Notes under the pieces: model-generated
What the model was told of the DNA's origin: nothing
Databases searched by the model: none
The model's input: only the letters and a program-made list of their open reading frames with translations
Shown: positions 7,667 through 16,682 of the stretch, in pieces
Layout of the letters: each line of letters begins with the position of its first letter
Numbering within the stretch: position 1 is the first letter of the stretch
NCBI RefSeq assembly: GCF_001570945.1
Contig: NZ_BCSQ01000035.1
Coordinates: forward strand, 1-36,454
Source: Janibacter anophelis NBRC 107843
GTDB lineage: Bacteria; Actinomycetota; Actinomycetes; Actinomycetales; Dermatophilaceae
Direction: 5' to 3'
DNA length: 36,454 bases
Made by a program: the position numbers and the translations under genes

Positions 7667-9493
7667 GTGATCTCGGACCTGGACCCGGCCAGCTACCTGG
7701 CCCTCGTCACCGCACTGGCGGTGCTGTGCCAGGTGCTCGCGTGGGCGGTCCGCATCCCCTCGATCCTCGTCCTGCTGCTCGTCGGCTTCGGGCTCGGCCA
7801 GCTGGTGACCCCCGACGAGGTCCTCGGGCGGGACGTCCTCTTCGGTGGGGTGGGGCTGGCCGTCGGCATCATCCTCTTCGAGGGCAGCCTGTCGCTGCGG
7901 CTGCACGACATCCGCGACCTGCGCCGGCCGATCCTGCGACTGTGCTCGGTGACCGTCGCGCTCGCCTGGTTGCTCATCACCCTGACCGGCTGGTTCCTCG
8001 GGTTCCCGCTCGAGGTCGCGCTGCTCGTCGGGGCGATCCTCGTCGTGACCGGCCCGACCGTCATCGCACCGATCCTGCGCCAGCTGCGCCCGACCCGCCG
8101 GGTCTCGGCGCTGCTGCGTTGGGAGGGCATCGTCGTCGACCCGATCGGGGCGGTGCTGGCGGTCCTCGTCTTTCAGGCCGTGCTCGCCGGGGCCGCGTCC
8201 GACCCCTTGGTCGCCGTGCTGCGGACCCTCGCGACGACGATCGTCGTCGCGACCGTCATCGCGCTCGTCCTGGGCTTGGTGCTCGAGGTGGCGATCAAGC
8301 GTCGCTGGGTGCCGGACTTCCTCCATGGCGCCGTCTTCCTCGCCGCGGCCGTCGGTGCGCTCGCCCTGTCCAACCTCATCCAGGCCGAGAGCGGGCTGCT
8401 CACGGTCACCCTCCTCGGGATCTTCCTCGCCAACCGGCCCAACCTGCACCTCGAGCACGTCACGGAGTTCAAGGAGCACCTGCAGGTGCTGCTCGTCGGC
8501 ATGCTCTTCGTCATCCTCGCCGGCCGCGTCACCCCGGATCAGGTCGTCGACATCGCCCCGACCGCAGGGCTGTTCGTCCTCGCGCTCGTCCTCGTCGTGC
8601 GGCCGGTGAGCGTCGCGCTCGGACTGCTCCGGTCGGGCGTGACGACGCAGGAGCGACGGCTGCTCACCTTCATGGCGCCGCGCGGCATCGTCGCGGCCGC
8701 GGTGACGAGCGTCTTCGCCCTCGAGCTGTCCCACGCCGCCGAGGGCGTCGCCGACCCGGAGCACGCCGCCGAGCTCGAGCTGCTCGCCCACGAGGCCGAG
8801 CGGATGGTGCCCCTCGTCTTCATCGTCATCGTCGCGACCGTGGCCGTGTACGGGCTCGGTGTCGGCCGCCTCGCCGAGCGGCTCGGGCTCGCCTCGACAT
8901 CGCCGCAGGGCGTGGTCTTCGCCGGGGCCCCGGAGTGGGCCGTCCGGGTCGCGGCGGTCCTCGACGAGCTCGGTGTTCCCGTGCTGCTCATCTCCGACGA
9001 CCGGGCGGAGATCTCCCGTGCCCGGATGGCCGGCGTGCGGGTGGAGCGGGCCAACATCCTCAGCGACTACGCCGTGCGCGACCTCGACCTGGCGGGGATG
9101 AAGACGCTCGTCGCCGTCACCGATGGTGACGAGCGCAATGCCACGGCCGCCCGCGAGTTCGCCCACGTCCTCGGCCGCGCGCACACCTTCCAGCTGCAGC
9201 CGGCCCCGGTGGAGGGCTTGGGCAGCGACCGCACGCTGACCGCCTCACACCTGACGGCACGCACCCCCTTCGCCCCGGCGCCGACCCACGAGGAGCTCGA
9301 CGAGCGCGCCGGCCGGATGCAGGTGAAGCGGACCTCCCTGACCGAGCAGTTCACCCACGAGGACTTCGTGCAGATGCATGGGGGAGCGGCGATCGCGCTC
9401 TTCACCGTGCGCGGTGACCGGGTCGAGGTCGTGACCGACAAGACGCAGGTCGACGGGGACCTGACCCTCGTCTCACTGGTGCCCGAGGACTGA
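7667..9493 (+). CDS. CPA-type Na+(K+)/H+ antiporter with RCK-like tail
   Basis: About 608 aa. The N-terminal ~400 residues form a monovalent cation:proton antiporter domain with roughly 11-12 membrane spans. It includes the conserved GAILVVTGPTVIAPILR and the ligand-site-like GIVVDPIGAVLAVLVF, where the Asp of the NhaP/CPA1 ND/DP region is retained. The C-terminal ~200 residues look like a TrkA-N/RCK Rossmann domain (VVFAGAPEWAVRVAAVLDELGVPVLLIS), though the usual GxGxxG loop is degenerate (GAPEWA). Nucleotide gating is therefore uncertain. I place the start at the GTG at 7667; GTG 7661 is an alternative. Upstream in-frame codons run into tRNA-Pro and cannot be coding. Ion choice is not readable. 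Confidence 0.85.
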   Translation: MISDLDPASYLALVTALAVLCQVLAWAVRIPSILVLLLVGFGLGQLVTPDEVLGRDVLFGGVGLAVGIILFEGSLSLRLHDIRDLRRPILRLCSVTVALAWLLITLTGWFLGFPLEVALLVGAILVVTGPTVIAPILRQLRPTRRVSALLRWEGIVVDPIGAVLAVLVFQAVLAGAASDPLVAVLRTLATTIVVATVIALVLGLVLEVAIKRRWVPDFLHGAVFLAAAVGALALSNLIQAESGLLTVTLLGIFLANRPNLHLEHVTEFKEHLQVLLVGMLFVILAGRVTPDQVVDIAPTAGLFVLALVLVVRPVSVALGLLRSGVTTQERRLLTFMAPRGIVAAAVTSVFALELSHAAEGVADPEHAAELELLAHEAERMVPLVFIVIVATVAVYGLGVGRLAERLGLASTSPQGVVFAGAPEWAVRVAAVLDELGVPVLLISDDRAEISRARMAGVRVERANILSDYAVRDLDLAGMKTLVAVTDGDERNATAAREFAHVLGRAHTFQLQPAPVEGLGSDRTLTASHLTARTPFAPAPTHEELDERAGRMQVKRTSLTEQFTHEDFVQMHGGAAIALFTVRGDRVEVVTDKTQVDGDLTLVSLVPED

Positions 9494-9502
9494 CCTCGGC
9501 CC

Positions 9503-10318
9503 TCAGGCCAGCAGCCGCTCGCGGAAGAGGTCCAGGACGCGGTCCAGGGCAGCCCGGGTCGGCGTCCCCTCCCGGTCGACGAGGTGCTCGGTGAGCACCG
9601 AGTGCGGGGGACCGATCCCGTCCGGGTTGGCCGCGTCGTCGTCGAGCTCGATGGCGACGAAGGCGTCGCCCAGCCGACGACGCAGCGTCTCGAAGCGCGC
9701 GCCGGGCGAGACGCGGTCCCCGCGGAACCGCGTCCCGACGACCTGCAGGCCGGCGCCGCACCGCTGCTCGACCACCGCCAGGTCCTCGTCGGAGATGTCG
9801 GTGACCTCCGCCCTTCGCCGTCCGAGGGGAAGGGGGAGGGAGGGCTGCGAGAGGACCGGCGCCACGACGACCTCGTCCGTCGCCATCGCGAGGGCGAAGC
9901 CTCCGGTGAGGCACATGCCGACGGCACCGACGCCCGGGCCACCGCACCGTTCGTGCTCGTGCCGGGCCAGGGCCCGCAGCCACGGGATGACCGGCGAGGT
10001 GCGGCCCACGGCGAAGAGGGTGAACTCGCGGCTGACGCAGATCTGCCCGGCCACGCGCGCCCCGTGGGTGACCATGCCGAGCCGGCCGTGGGCGTCGGGG
10101 TGGACGTCCCGCCCGGAGGTGCCGAAGAGCTCCGGCAGGACCACAGTGCAGCCCAGGTCCCGGACCCTCCGCGCGAAGCGCGCCACCTCGGGGGTGATGC
10201 CCGGGAACTCGGCGATGACGATGACGGCGGGTCCGCTGCCCGAGCGCACCACGGTGTGGTCGACGCCGTCGGCGTGGAAGCCCTCGCGCGTGAAGTCCTC
10301 GAGCGGGTCGTCGGCCAT
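9503..10318 (-). CDS. Dienelactone hydrolase family protein
   Basis: 271 aa alpha/beta hydrolase of the dienelactone hydrolase family. The nucleophile elbow is GMCLTGG, with cysteine as nucleophile as in true DLH enzymes. The N-terminal strand AVIVIAEFPGITPEVARFARRV and the distal HSVLTEHLVDREG, bearing a candidate catalytic His, fit the family. The substrate is unknown, as no aromatic degradation genes are nearby. The ATG at 10318 lies 5 bases after the stop of the membrane protein gene upstream, so the pair probably forms an operon. The 3' end faces the antiporter gene with a 9-bp gap and no room for a terminator. Confidence 0.85.
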   Translation of the reverse strand: MADDPLEDFTREGFHADGVDHTVVRSGSGPAVIVIAEFPGITPEVARFARRVRDLGCTVVLPELFGTSGRDVHPDAHGRLGMVTHGARVAGQICVSREFTLFAVGRTSPVIPWLRALARHEHERCGGPGVGAVGMCLTGGFALAMATDEVVVAPVLSQPSLPLPLGRRRAEVTDISDEDLAVVEQRCGAGLQVVGTRFRGDRVSPGARFETLRRRLGDAFVAIELDDDAANPDGIGPPHSVLTEHLVDREGTPTRAALDRVLDLFRERLLA

Positions 10319-10323
10319 GCCGG

Positions 10324-10821
10324 TCAGCCGCCCACGGCGGACGCCAGGCCGGAACGGCCGCCCTCGCGGTCGAGGCTGCGCTCGAGCTTCGTCGCGATCC
10401 GGCGCGAGGGCCACACGTGCCACACCATCGACATCAGGGCCCAGAAACCGGAGACGATGTAGACCCATGCCGTGCCCTCGACGAAGGCCCAGGCCAGCGC
10501 GAGGATCGCCGGGGCCTCCGTGATCGCGAAGCGCAGGATCATCGTCTGCTGCATCGCCACGAGCCCCTCGTCGAGCGCGCGCGACGGCTCCGCACCGGGC
10601 GCGATCGCCGGGGTCCGGTAGCCGATCATCTCCGCGACGCCGAAGGCGAGCAGGTTGAGCAGGAAGAGGACGCCGGCGACGACGGGGGAGGGGTAGTCCT
10701 CCAGGCCGAGGACGAGGACGAGGACGACCGCGAAGACCGGCAGCGCGCTGATGACGGCGAAGGCGAGGACCCGTTGGGCCTGGAGTCGGGACTGGACGGA
10801 GGTCGGCGGCGCGGTGCTCAT
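10324..10821 (-). CDS. Small integral membrane protein, function unknown
   Basis: 165 aa with four predicted membrane spans: VLAFAVISALPVFAVVLVLVL, VVAGVLFLLNLLAFGVAEMIG, a Thr/Ile-rich third span around AITEAPAILALAWAFVEG, and VYIVSGFWALMSMVWHVW. It then has a basic cytoplasmic tail (SRRIATKLERSLDREGGR). I do not recognise a named family. Starting at the ATG at 10821 gives MSTAPPTSV; an upstream ATG at 10842 would add seven residues. It is followed after 5 bases by the dienelactone hydrolase gene and is divergent from tig. Confidence 0.65.
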   Translation of the reverse strand: MSTAPPTSVQSRLQAQRVLAFAVISALPVFAVVLVLVLGLEDYPSPVVAGVLFLLNLLAFGVAEMIGYRTPAIAPGAEPSRALDEGLVAMQQTMILRFAITEAPAILALAWAFVEGTAWVYIVSGFWALMSMVWHVWPSRRIATKLERSLDREGGRSGLASAVGG

Positions 10822-10939
10822 CAGGCCAACGTAGCCGCGCATTCGGCCGTGGGGCGGTCAGCGGATAGAGTGGCCCCTCGTGTCGCGATATCACGGGACA
10901 CGCCCCCCTTCGTCGTCCAGATCGTGTGGAGTGCCTGCA

Positions 10940-12322
10940 GTGAAGAGTGCCGTCGAGAACCTCAGCCCGACCCGGGTCAAGCTGACCGTCGAGGTCCCGA
11001 GCGAGGAGCTCCAGCCGCACGTCGACGCGGCCCTGAAGTCCATCGGGAGCCAGATCCAGGTCCCCGGGTTCCGCCAGGGCAAGGTGCCCGCTCGCATCAT
11101 CGAGCAGCGCGTCGGCAAGGGTGCCGTCATCCAGGAGGCCGTCAACGAGGCGCTCCCCGAGTTCTTCGGCAAGGCCGTCGACGAGACCGGCGTCAGCCCG
11201 ATCGGTCAGCCCGAGGTCGACATCACCGAGGTGCCGATGGCCGACGGTGAGGAGCTGAAGTTCACCGTCGAGGTCGACGTGCGCCCCGAGATCACCCTGC
11301 CCGACTACGACGGCATCGAGATCCAGGTCGACAACCTCGAGGTCACCGACGCCGACGTCGAGGCCAAGCTCACCGAGCTGCGCGAGCGCTTCGGCACCCT
11401 CGTCGGTGTCGACCGCGCGGTCGAGTCCGGCGACTTCGTCTCCATCGACCTCAAGGCCGACCTCGACGGCGAGCCCGTCGATGCGGTCGAGGGCGTCTCC
11501 TACGAGGTCGGCTCCGGCAACATGCTCGAGGGCCTCGACGACGCGCTCGTCGGCATGTCCCAGGGCGAGACCAAGGACTTCCAGGCCCCGCTCGCCGGTG
11601 GCGACCAGGCCGGTCAGACCGCCGACTGCACCGTGACCGTCCAGTCGGTCAAGGTCCGCGAGCTGCCCGAGGTCGACGACGACTTCGCCCAGATGGCCAG
11701 CGAGTTCGACACCGCCGACGAGCTGCGTGCGGACCTGGCCAAGCAGGCCGAGCAGGCCAAGAAGTTCGAGCAGGGCATCCAGGCCCGCGACAAGGTCCTC
11801 GACCACCTGCTCGACAACACCGAGATCCCGCTGCCCGAGAGCATCATCGAGGCCGAGATCCACCAGCACCTCGAGCAGGAGGGGCGCCTCGAGGACGACG
11901 AGCACCGCGCGGAGGTCGACGAGTCGACCCGCAAGACGCTCACGACCCAGTTCCTCCTCGACTCCCTCGCGGAGGCCGAGCAGGTCGAGGTCGGCCAGAA
12001 CGAGCTCATCGAGTACCTCGTCATGCAGTCGCAGCAGTACGGCATGGACCCCAACCAGTTCGCCCAGCTGCTCGACCAGCAGGGTCAGGTCCAGGGCATG
12101 ATCGCCGAGGTCGCCCGCCGCAAGGCGCTCGCCGCCGCGCTCGACAAGGCCAAGATCGTCGACGCCGACGGCAACGCGATCGACCTCGACGACATCGTCC
12201 CCGAGTCCGAGCGTCCCGGTGACGTCGAGGAGCTCGACGACGACGCGGTCGAGACCACCGAGTCCGAGGCCGAGACCACCGAGGCTCCCGAGGCGGAGAC
12301 CGTCGAGGCCGACAAGGCCTGA
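10940..12322 (+). CDS. tig: Trigger factor chaperone / prolyl isomerase
   Basis: 460 aa ribosome-associated chaperone that binds nascent chains at the exit tunnel. The N-terminal domain contains the ribosome-docking loop GFRQGKVP (usual signature GFRxGKxP). The FKBP-type PPIase domain spans roughly residues 160-245, and the long helical C-terminal domain ends in a very acidic tail rich in Glu, Thr and Asp (residues ~420-460). The GTG at 10940 is preceded by GGAG at 10928-10931 and yields MKSAVENLSPTRVKL, the normal actinobacterial N-terminus. Further upstream in-frame codons are not conserved. It is followed by a strong palindromic terminator, so it is not co-transcribed with the MFS gene. 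Confidence 0.97.
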   Translation: MKSAVENLSPTRVKLTVEVPSEELQPHVDAALKSIGSQIQVPGFRQGKVPARIIEQRVGKGAVIQEAVNEALPEFFGKAVDETGVSPIGQPEVDITEVPMADGEELKFTVEVDVRPEITLPDYDGIEIQVDNLEVTDADVEAKLTELRERFGTLVGVDRAVESGDFVSIDLKADLDGEPVDAVEGVSYEVGSGNMLEGLDDALVGMSQGETKDFQAPLAGGDQAGQTADCTVTVQSVKVRELPEVDDDFAQMASEFDTADELRADLAKQAEQAKKFEQGIQARDKVLDHLLDNTEIPLPESIIEAEIHQHLEQEGRLEDDEHRAEVDESTRKTLTTQFLLDSLAEAEQVEVGQNELIEYLVMQSQQYGMDPNQFAQLLDQQGQVQGMIAEVARRKALAAALDKAKIVDADGNAIDLDDIVPESERPGDVEELDDDAVETTESEAETTEAPEAETVEADKA

Positions 12323-12337
12323 CCCGCACCACCCCGA

Positions 12338-12379
12338 CGAAGGGGGGATCGTCACCGCGCGGTGACGATCCCCCCTTCG
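12338..12379 (+). terminator. Perfect 42-bp palindromic terminator after tig
   Basis: An uninterrupted inverted repeat: arm 12338-12358 is the exact reverse complement of 12359-12379, with GCGC at the centre. Each arm begins or ends with the dispersed 9-mer (CGAAGGGGG / CCCCCTTCG). It lies 16 bases after the tig stop and 38 bases before the MFS start. There is no U tract, as is common for actinobacterial terminators. Confidence 0.8.
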
Positions 12380-12417
12380 CGTCGTCCCAGAGCACCGACC
12401 ACACCCGAGGAGGCCAC

Positions 12418-13584
12418 GTGCAGCACGCGACCACCGCCCGCACCGCCGTGCTGGCGACCTTCGCCGTCAGCGGGTTCGCCTTCGCCTCGTGGGTCTCGCG
12501 CATCCCCGCGCTCCGCGAGCAGCTCGAGCTGACCCCTGGGTCGCTGGGGCGCACCCTGCTCGTCGGCGCGCTCGGCTCGGTGGTCTCGCTGCCCTTCGCC
12601 GGACGGGTGATCACCGCGGTCGGCGCGACCCGCACGGTGATGCTCGGGGTGGTCGTCGCGGCGCTGGGGTTGCTCGGCCTCGGTCTGGCCGTCGACGTCG
12701 CCGCGGACGTGACCGCCACGGCCGTCGCGATCTTCGTCATCGCGGTCGGCATCTCGCTGTGGGACGTCGCGATGAACCACGAGGGTGCCGCCGTCGAGCA
12801 GGCCCTCGGCCGCACGATCATGCCCGTCTTCCACGCCCTCTTCTCCGGCGGCACGGTGCTGGGGGCGCTCGTCGCCGCCGGTCTGGTCCGGCTCGACGTC
12901 CCCGTGCTCGCCCACCTCGCGGGGGCCGCGGCGCTGGCCCTCGTCCTCGGGCTGTGGGCGCCGCGCGGATTCCTGCCCCGCGCGCAGGAGGTCTCCGACG
13001 GGGCAGCCGTGGCTGAGCCGCACGGCAGCGCCTGGCTCGAGCCGCGCACCCTCGTCATCGGGCTCGTCGTGCTCGTCGCGGCGCTGACGGAGGGCACGGC
13101 CAACGACTGGATCGCCCTGGCCGTCACCGAGGGCCACGACCAGCCCGAGGAGATCGGGGTGCTGGCCTTCGCGACCTTCCTCGCCGCCATGACGGCCGGT
13201 CGGCTGCTCGGGGTGCGGCTGCTCGACCGCTACGGCCGGGTGCCGGTGCTGCGGGTGCTCTTCGCCCTCGCGGTCGCCGGCTCGCTGCTCGTCGTCCTCG
13301 GCACCACGGCGATGGCCTTCGTCGGGGTCGTGCTGTGGGGGATCGGCGCCAGCCTCGGATTCCCGACCGGGATGAGCGCCGCCGCCGACGACCCCGCCCG
13401 CGCCGCAGCGCGCCTGTCGGTCGTCTCGACGATCGGCTACCTCGCCTTCATCGTCGGCCCGCCGCTGCTCGGGATGATCGGTGACCGCACGGGCGTGCTG
13501 CGCTCGCTGCTCGTCGTCGGGCTGCTCGCCCTGCCGGCGCTGCTCGCCGTCCCCGCGGTCCGGGAACCGGCACGCCGGACCTGA
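12418..13584 (+). CDS. MFS transporter
   Basis: 388 aa, 12 predicted transmembrane spans, major facilitator superfamily. The first loop carries the RIPALREQLELTPGSLG signature seen in the YbjJ/fucose-permease-like branch, with a cytoplasmic AGRVITAVGATRTV loop of the MFS motif-A type. The central loop contains HGSAWLEPR. The substrate cannot be assigned; neighbours (tig upstream, a thioesterase downstream) give no clue. The GTG at 12418 is well supported by CGAGGAGG immediately upstream. It ends 64 bases before the thioesterase. Confidence 0.85.
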   Translation: MQHATTARTAVLATFAVSGFAFASWVSRIPALREQLELTPGSLGRTLLVGALGSVVSLPFAGRVITAVGATRTVMLGVVVAALGLLGLGLAVDVAADVTATAVAIFVIAVGISLWDVAMNHEGAAVEQALGRTIMPVFHALFSGGTVLGALVAAGLVRLDVPVLAHLAGAAALALVLGLWAPRGFLPRAQEVSDGAAVAEPHGSAWLEPRTLVIGLVVLVAALTEGTANDWIALAVTEGHDQPEEIGVLAFATFLAAMTAGRLLGVRLLDRYGRVPVLRVLFALAVAGSLLVVLGTTAMAFVGVVLWGIGASLGFPTGMSAAADDPARAAARLSVVSTIGYLAFIVGPPLLGMIGDRTGVLRSLLVVGLLALPALLAVPAVREPARRT

Positions 13585-13592
13585 ACCCGCAT

Positions 13593-13598
13593 TACCCT
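13593..13598 (+). promoter_or_regulatory. -10 box upstream of the thioesterase
   Basis: TACCCT (TANNNT) ends 6 bases before an ATG at 13605 that opens a 15-codon frame. This arrangement is compatible with a leaderless transcript covering the small frame and the thioesterase. Confidence 0.4.
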
Positions 13599-13604
13599 AG
13601 GCGG

Positions 13605-13652
13605 ATGCGCGTTGAACGAGTGTTCAGCGAAGATCTCGAGGAGGACGCATGA
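13605..13652 (+). CDS. Possible 15-codon leader peptide overlapping the thioesterase start
   Basis: ATG at 13605 encodes MRVERVFSEDLEEDA and stops at TGA 13650-13652, overlapping the thioesterase ATG as ATGA. A TACCCT box 6 bases upstream would make this ATG the 5' end of the RNA. It could be a leaderless coupling peptide. At this length the frame could also be chance, because the thioesterase has its own GAGGAGG ribosome site inside it. Confidence 0.3.
   Translation: MRVERVFSEDLEEDA
13613..13626 (+). promoter_or_regulatory. Palindromic operator candidate TGAAC-N4-GTTCA
   Basis: TGAACGAGTGTTCA is a perfect 5-bp-arm palindrome located just downstream of the TACCCT -10. Its GAAC-N4-GTTC core equals the core of Gram-positive LexA (SOS) boxes, but the outer bases differ from the mycobacterial consensus. 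It could be a LexA site or the operator of another repressor. Confidence 0.35.
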
Positions 13653-14365
13653 CCGACGGAGCCTTCATCTCCCCCTTCGTCGTCGAGGACCCCGAGGCCC
13701 TGGCGGCGACGGAGCGCGCCCAGCGGACGCTGACCGAGAGCATCCGGACGCTCACCGACGCCTGCCTGCGCACCCGGGTCACCGACGACGAGCTCGTCGC
13801 GGTCGCCGAGCAGGTCGACGTCCTCACCCGACGCCTGCTCGCCACGGCCCAGGACGAGCCCCTCGGGCTCGAGACCGACAGCGACGGCCGCCTGCGCGAC
13901 CACGGCAACGCCATGCTCGGCATGCGCAACCCCCACGCCCCGCCGTTGCGGCTCACGATGGACGACGAAGGGGGCGCCAACGCCACCTTCACCCTCGGCG
14001 CCGCGTACGAGGGCCCTCCCGGGTGCGTCCACGGCGGCATCGTCGCGGCCGTCCTCGACCAGGTCCTCGGGGCCGTGCCCGCGCGACTGGGCCTGCCGGG
14101 CATGACCGCGACGCTCGACACCACCTACCGCCGTCCGACGCCGCTCGGCCAGGAGCTGACCTGCCGCGGCTGGGTCGTGGAGCGTGACGGGTGGAAGGTG
14201 CGCGCCGCCGGCGAGATCCGTGACGGCAAGGACCGGGTGACGGCCGAGGCGCAGGCGCTCTTCGTCGTGCCGCGCTGGGCGAGGGAGCACCTGGCCTCCA
14301 CGCCCACCGGCGACGCGGCGGGCCTGGCCGGTGACGGGGGAGCGCAGGTCGAGCCGACGTCGTAG
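13649..14365 (+). CDS. PaaI-family hotdog thioesterase
   Basis: 238 aa. The C-terminal half is a hotdog-fold acyl-CoA thioesterase with the PaaI signature GPPGCVHGGIVAAVLDQVLG, followed by LDTTYRRPTPLGQEL. The N-terminal ~90 residues are a helical, charged extension not found in the short (~140 aa) PaaI enzymes but usual in the longer actinobacterial members. It probably hydrolyses an aromatic or medium-chain acyl-CoA; the substrate is unknown. The ATG at 13649 follows GAGGAGG. It begins close to a palindromic operator candidate and a possible leader peptide, and the GH13 gene starts 9 bases after its stop, implying co-transcription. Confidence 0.85.
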   Translation: MTDGAFISPFVVEDPEALAATERAQRTLTESIRTLTDACLRTRVTDDELVAVAEQVDVLTRRLLATAQDEPLGLETDSDGRLRDHGNAMLGMRNPHAPPLRLTMDDEGGANATFTLGAAYEGPPGCVHGGIVAAVLDQVLGAVPARLGLPGMTATLDTTYRRPTPLGQELTCRGWVVERDGWKVRAAGEIRDGKDRVTAEAQALFVVPRWAREHLASTPTGDAAGLAGDGGAQVEPTS

Positions 14366-14374
14366 CGTTGGGGC

Positions 14375-16603
14375 ATGAGCCAGCCCGACCCGTCGGAGGC
14401 CCTCGAGGTCGACGCCCCCGGTGAGCCCAACTTCGCCGACATCTTCTTCCCCGCCCGGCCCCGGGCGCTGCGCACCCGCGCGCGGCTGCGGCCGCAGGGG
14501 GCGCCGTCGGCGGCGCAGGTGCGCTCCGGTGAGCCCGTCGGCGCCAACCCCGTCTACGTCGAGTGGCTGCGCGGGCAGTCGATGCTGCAGGACGCCAAGG
14601 ACATCGCCGGGCAGTTCAGCGGCCTGGGCTCGATGTGGCAGAACCCCTACGCCCGCCCCGATCCCCGCGCGGCGGTGCAGACCGCGTCCGTGTGGTTCAC
14701 CGCCTACCCGATCTCGATGATCACCCGGCCGGGGCGCTCCTTCCTCGCCGCGCTCGCCGACCCGCACCTGTGGCGCACCTTCGAGCGGATCGGCATCCAC
14801 GCCCTGCACACCGGTCCGGTCAAGCGCGCCGGAGGACTGCGCGGATGGACGCCGACGCCGAGCGTCGACGGCCACTTCGACCGGGTGGCCACGCAGATCG
14901 ACGAGCTCTTCGGCAGCGAGGACGACTACCGCGAGATGTGCCGGATCGCCGCGGAGCACGAGGGCACGGTCATCGACGACATCGTCCCCGGTCACACGGG
15001 CAAGGGGGCCGACTTCCGACTCGCCGAGCTGGGGGTCGACGACTACCCCGGGATCTACCACATGGTCGCCATCCCGCCGGACGAGTGGCACCTGCTGCCC
15101 GACGTGCCCGAGGGGCGTGACTCGGTCAACCTCGACGAGGCGGCCGAGGCGGCCCTGGCCGACGCCGGCCACATCGTCGGCGAGCTGCAGCGCGTGATCT
15201 TCCACGTCCCGGGGCTCAAGGACACCAACTGGTCGGCGACCTCACCGGTGACCGGACCCGACGGCGTGACCCGACGCTGGGTCTACCTGCACTACTTCAA
15301 GGAGGGCCAGCCGTCGATCAACTGGCTCGACCCCACCTTCGCCGGGATGCGTCTGGTCATCGGCGACGCGCTGCACAGCCTCGGTGACCTCGGGTCCGGC
15401 GGGCTGCGGCTGGACGCCAACGGGTTCCTCGGCGTCGAGCGCACCCACGAGGTCGGCCCGGCGTGGTCGGAGGGGCACCCGCTCTCGCAGGCGGCCAACC
15501 AGCTCATCGGTTCGATGGTGCGCAAGGTCGGCGGCTTCACCTTCCAGGAGCTCAACCTCTCGATCGAGGACATCCGTGACACCGCGGTCGGCGGCCCCGA
15601 CCTGTCCTACGACTTCGTCAACCGGCCCGCCTACCACCACGCGCTCGCGACGGGCGACACCGAGTTCCTCCGGCTCACGCTGCGACAGGCGATGGAGCTC
15701 GGCGTCGACGCCGCGGGCCTGGTCCACGCGCTGCAGAACCACGACGAGCTGACCTACGAGCTCGTCCACTTCGCCAGCCGGCACCGCGACGACGAGTTCA
15801 CCTTCCGCGGGGAGATGACGAAGGGGGAGCAGCTCGCCGAGACGATCCGGCGGGAGCTCACCGAGGCCCTCACGGGCGACGCCGCGCCCTACAACCTCGT
15901 CTTCACGACGAACGGCATCGCCTCGACGACCGCGTCGGTCGTCACCGCCGCCCTCGGGCTGCGCGACCTCGACGCCCTGACCGAGGCCGACGTCGAGCGG
16001 GTGCGTCGGGCGCACCTGCTGCTCGCGATGTTCAACGCGCTGCAGCCGGGGGTCTTCGCCCTCTCGGGGTGGGACCTCGTCGGGGCGCTGCCCGTCCCGG
16101 CCCAGCAGATCGAGTCGCTGCTCGTCGAGGGCGACACCCGGTGGATCCACCGACCGGCCTACGACCTGCTCGACGCCGACCCGACGGCGACGACCTCGGC
16201 GTCGGGGATGCCCCGGGCCCGGACCCTCTACGGCGCCATCGACGCACAGCTGGAGGACCCGCGCTCCTTCGTCTCGCGGCTGAAGGACGTGCTGCACCTG
16301 CGCGGATACTTCGCCATCGCGACGACCCGGCAGGTCGACGTGCCCGACGTCGCGCACCCCGCGATGCTCGTCATGGTCCACGAGTACGAGCAGGTGCCCG
16401 GGCAGCTGCAGGTGACGGTGCTCAACTTCTCCGGCGAGCCGATCAGCGGGACCGTCATCAGCGAGGCGCTCGTGCCCGGCTCACGCCTGATGGACATGGG
16501 TGACGGGTCCACCGTCGGCGAGGTCGACCAGCTGCACGGGTTCTTCGTCGAGCTCGAGGGCTTCGCCGGGCTGGCGCTCATGGTGACGCCGCCGCAGGGG
16601 TGA
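14375..16603 (+). CDS. GH13-family alpha-glucan enzyme, trehalose-synthase-like
   Basis: 742 aa, (beta/alpha)8-barrel glycoside hydrolase family 13. The catalytic triad can be placed: nucleophile Asp347 in [10 protein letters not shown], acid/base Glu392 in [12 protein letters not shown], and transition-state Asp457 in [11 protein letters not shown]. The last motif strongly recalls maltose alpha-D-glucosyltransferase (TreS), which reads RNHDELTLE, so a maltose/trehalose interconverting or related transglycosylating activity is the best guess. The N-terminal region ([17 protein letters not shown]) and the C-terminal beta domain differ from classical TreS. No maltokinase, GlgE or trehalose gene is adjacent. 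It follows the thioesterase by 9 bases. GH13 membership is certain, the specificity tentative. Confidence 0.75.
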   Translation: MSQPDPSEALEVDAPGEPNFADIFFPARPRALRTRARLRPQGAPSAAQVRSGEPVGANPVYVEWLRGQSMLQDAKDIAGQFSGLGSMWQNPYARPDPRAAVQTASVWFTAYPISMITRPGRSFLAALADPHLWRTFERIGIHALHTGPVKRAGGLRGWTPTPSVDGHFDRVATQIDELFGSEDDYREMCRIAAEHEGTVIDDIVPGHTGKGADFRLAELGVDDYPGIYHMVAIPPDEWHLLPDVPEGRDSVNLDEAAEAALADAGHIVGELQRVIFHVPGLKDTNWSATSPVTGPDGVTRRWVYLHYFKEGQPSINWLDPTFAGMRLVIGDALHSLGDLGSGGLRLDANGFLGVERTHEVGPAWSEGHPLSQAANQLIGSMVRKVGGFTFQELNLSIEDIRDTAVGGPDLSYDFVNRPAYHHALATGDTEFLRLTLRQAMELGVDAAGLVHALQNHDELTYELVHFASRHRDDEFTFRGEMTKGEQLAETIRRELTEALTGDAAPYNLVFTTNGIASTTASVVTAALGLRDLDALTEADVERVRRAHLLLAMFNALQPGVFALSGWDLVGALPVPAQQIESLLVEGDTRWIHRPAYDLLDADPTATTSASGMPRARTLYGAIDAQLEDPRSFVSRLKDVLHLRGYFAIATTRQVDVPDVAHPAMLVMVHEYEQVPGQLQVTVLNFSGEPISGTVISEALVPGSRLMDMGDGSTVGEVDQLHGFFVELEGFAGLALMVTPPQG

Positions 16604-16625
16604 GCCGCCCCCCTTCGTCCCACGT

Positions 16626-16643
16626 GTTGCGCTCAGGGCGAAC
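16626..16643 (+). promoter_or_regulatory. ClgR-type operator upstream of clpP1P2
   Basis: GTTGCGCTCAGGGCGAAC contains CGCTCAGGGCG, which fits the published actinobacterial ClgR core CGCYNANRGCG at every position, followed by AAC as in the WWS flank. The 5' flank fits less well. ClgR activates clpP1P2 in corynebacteria and streptomycetes, and the site lies upstream of the clpP1 -10, as expected for an activator. Confidence 0.6.
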
Positions 16644-16682
16644 ACTGGTGGGAGGCGGGAAACATGCGCGGGGAGCGGGCGT

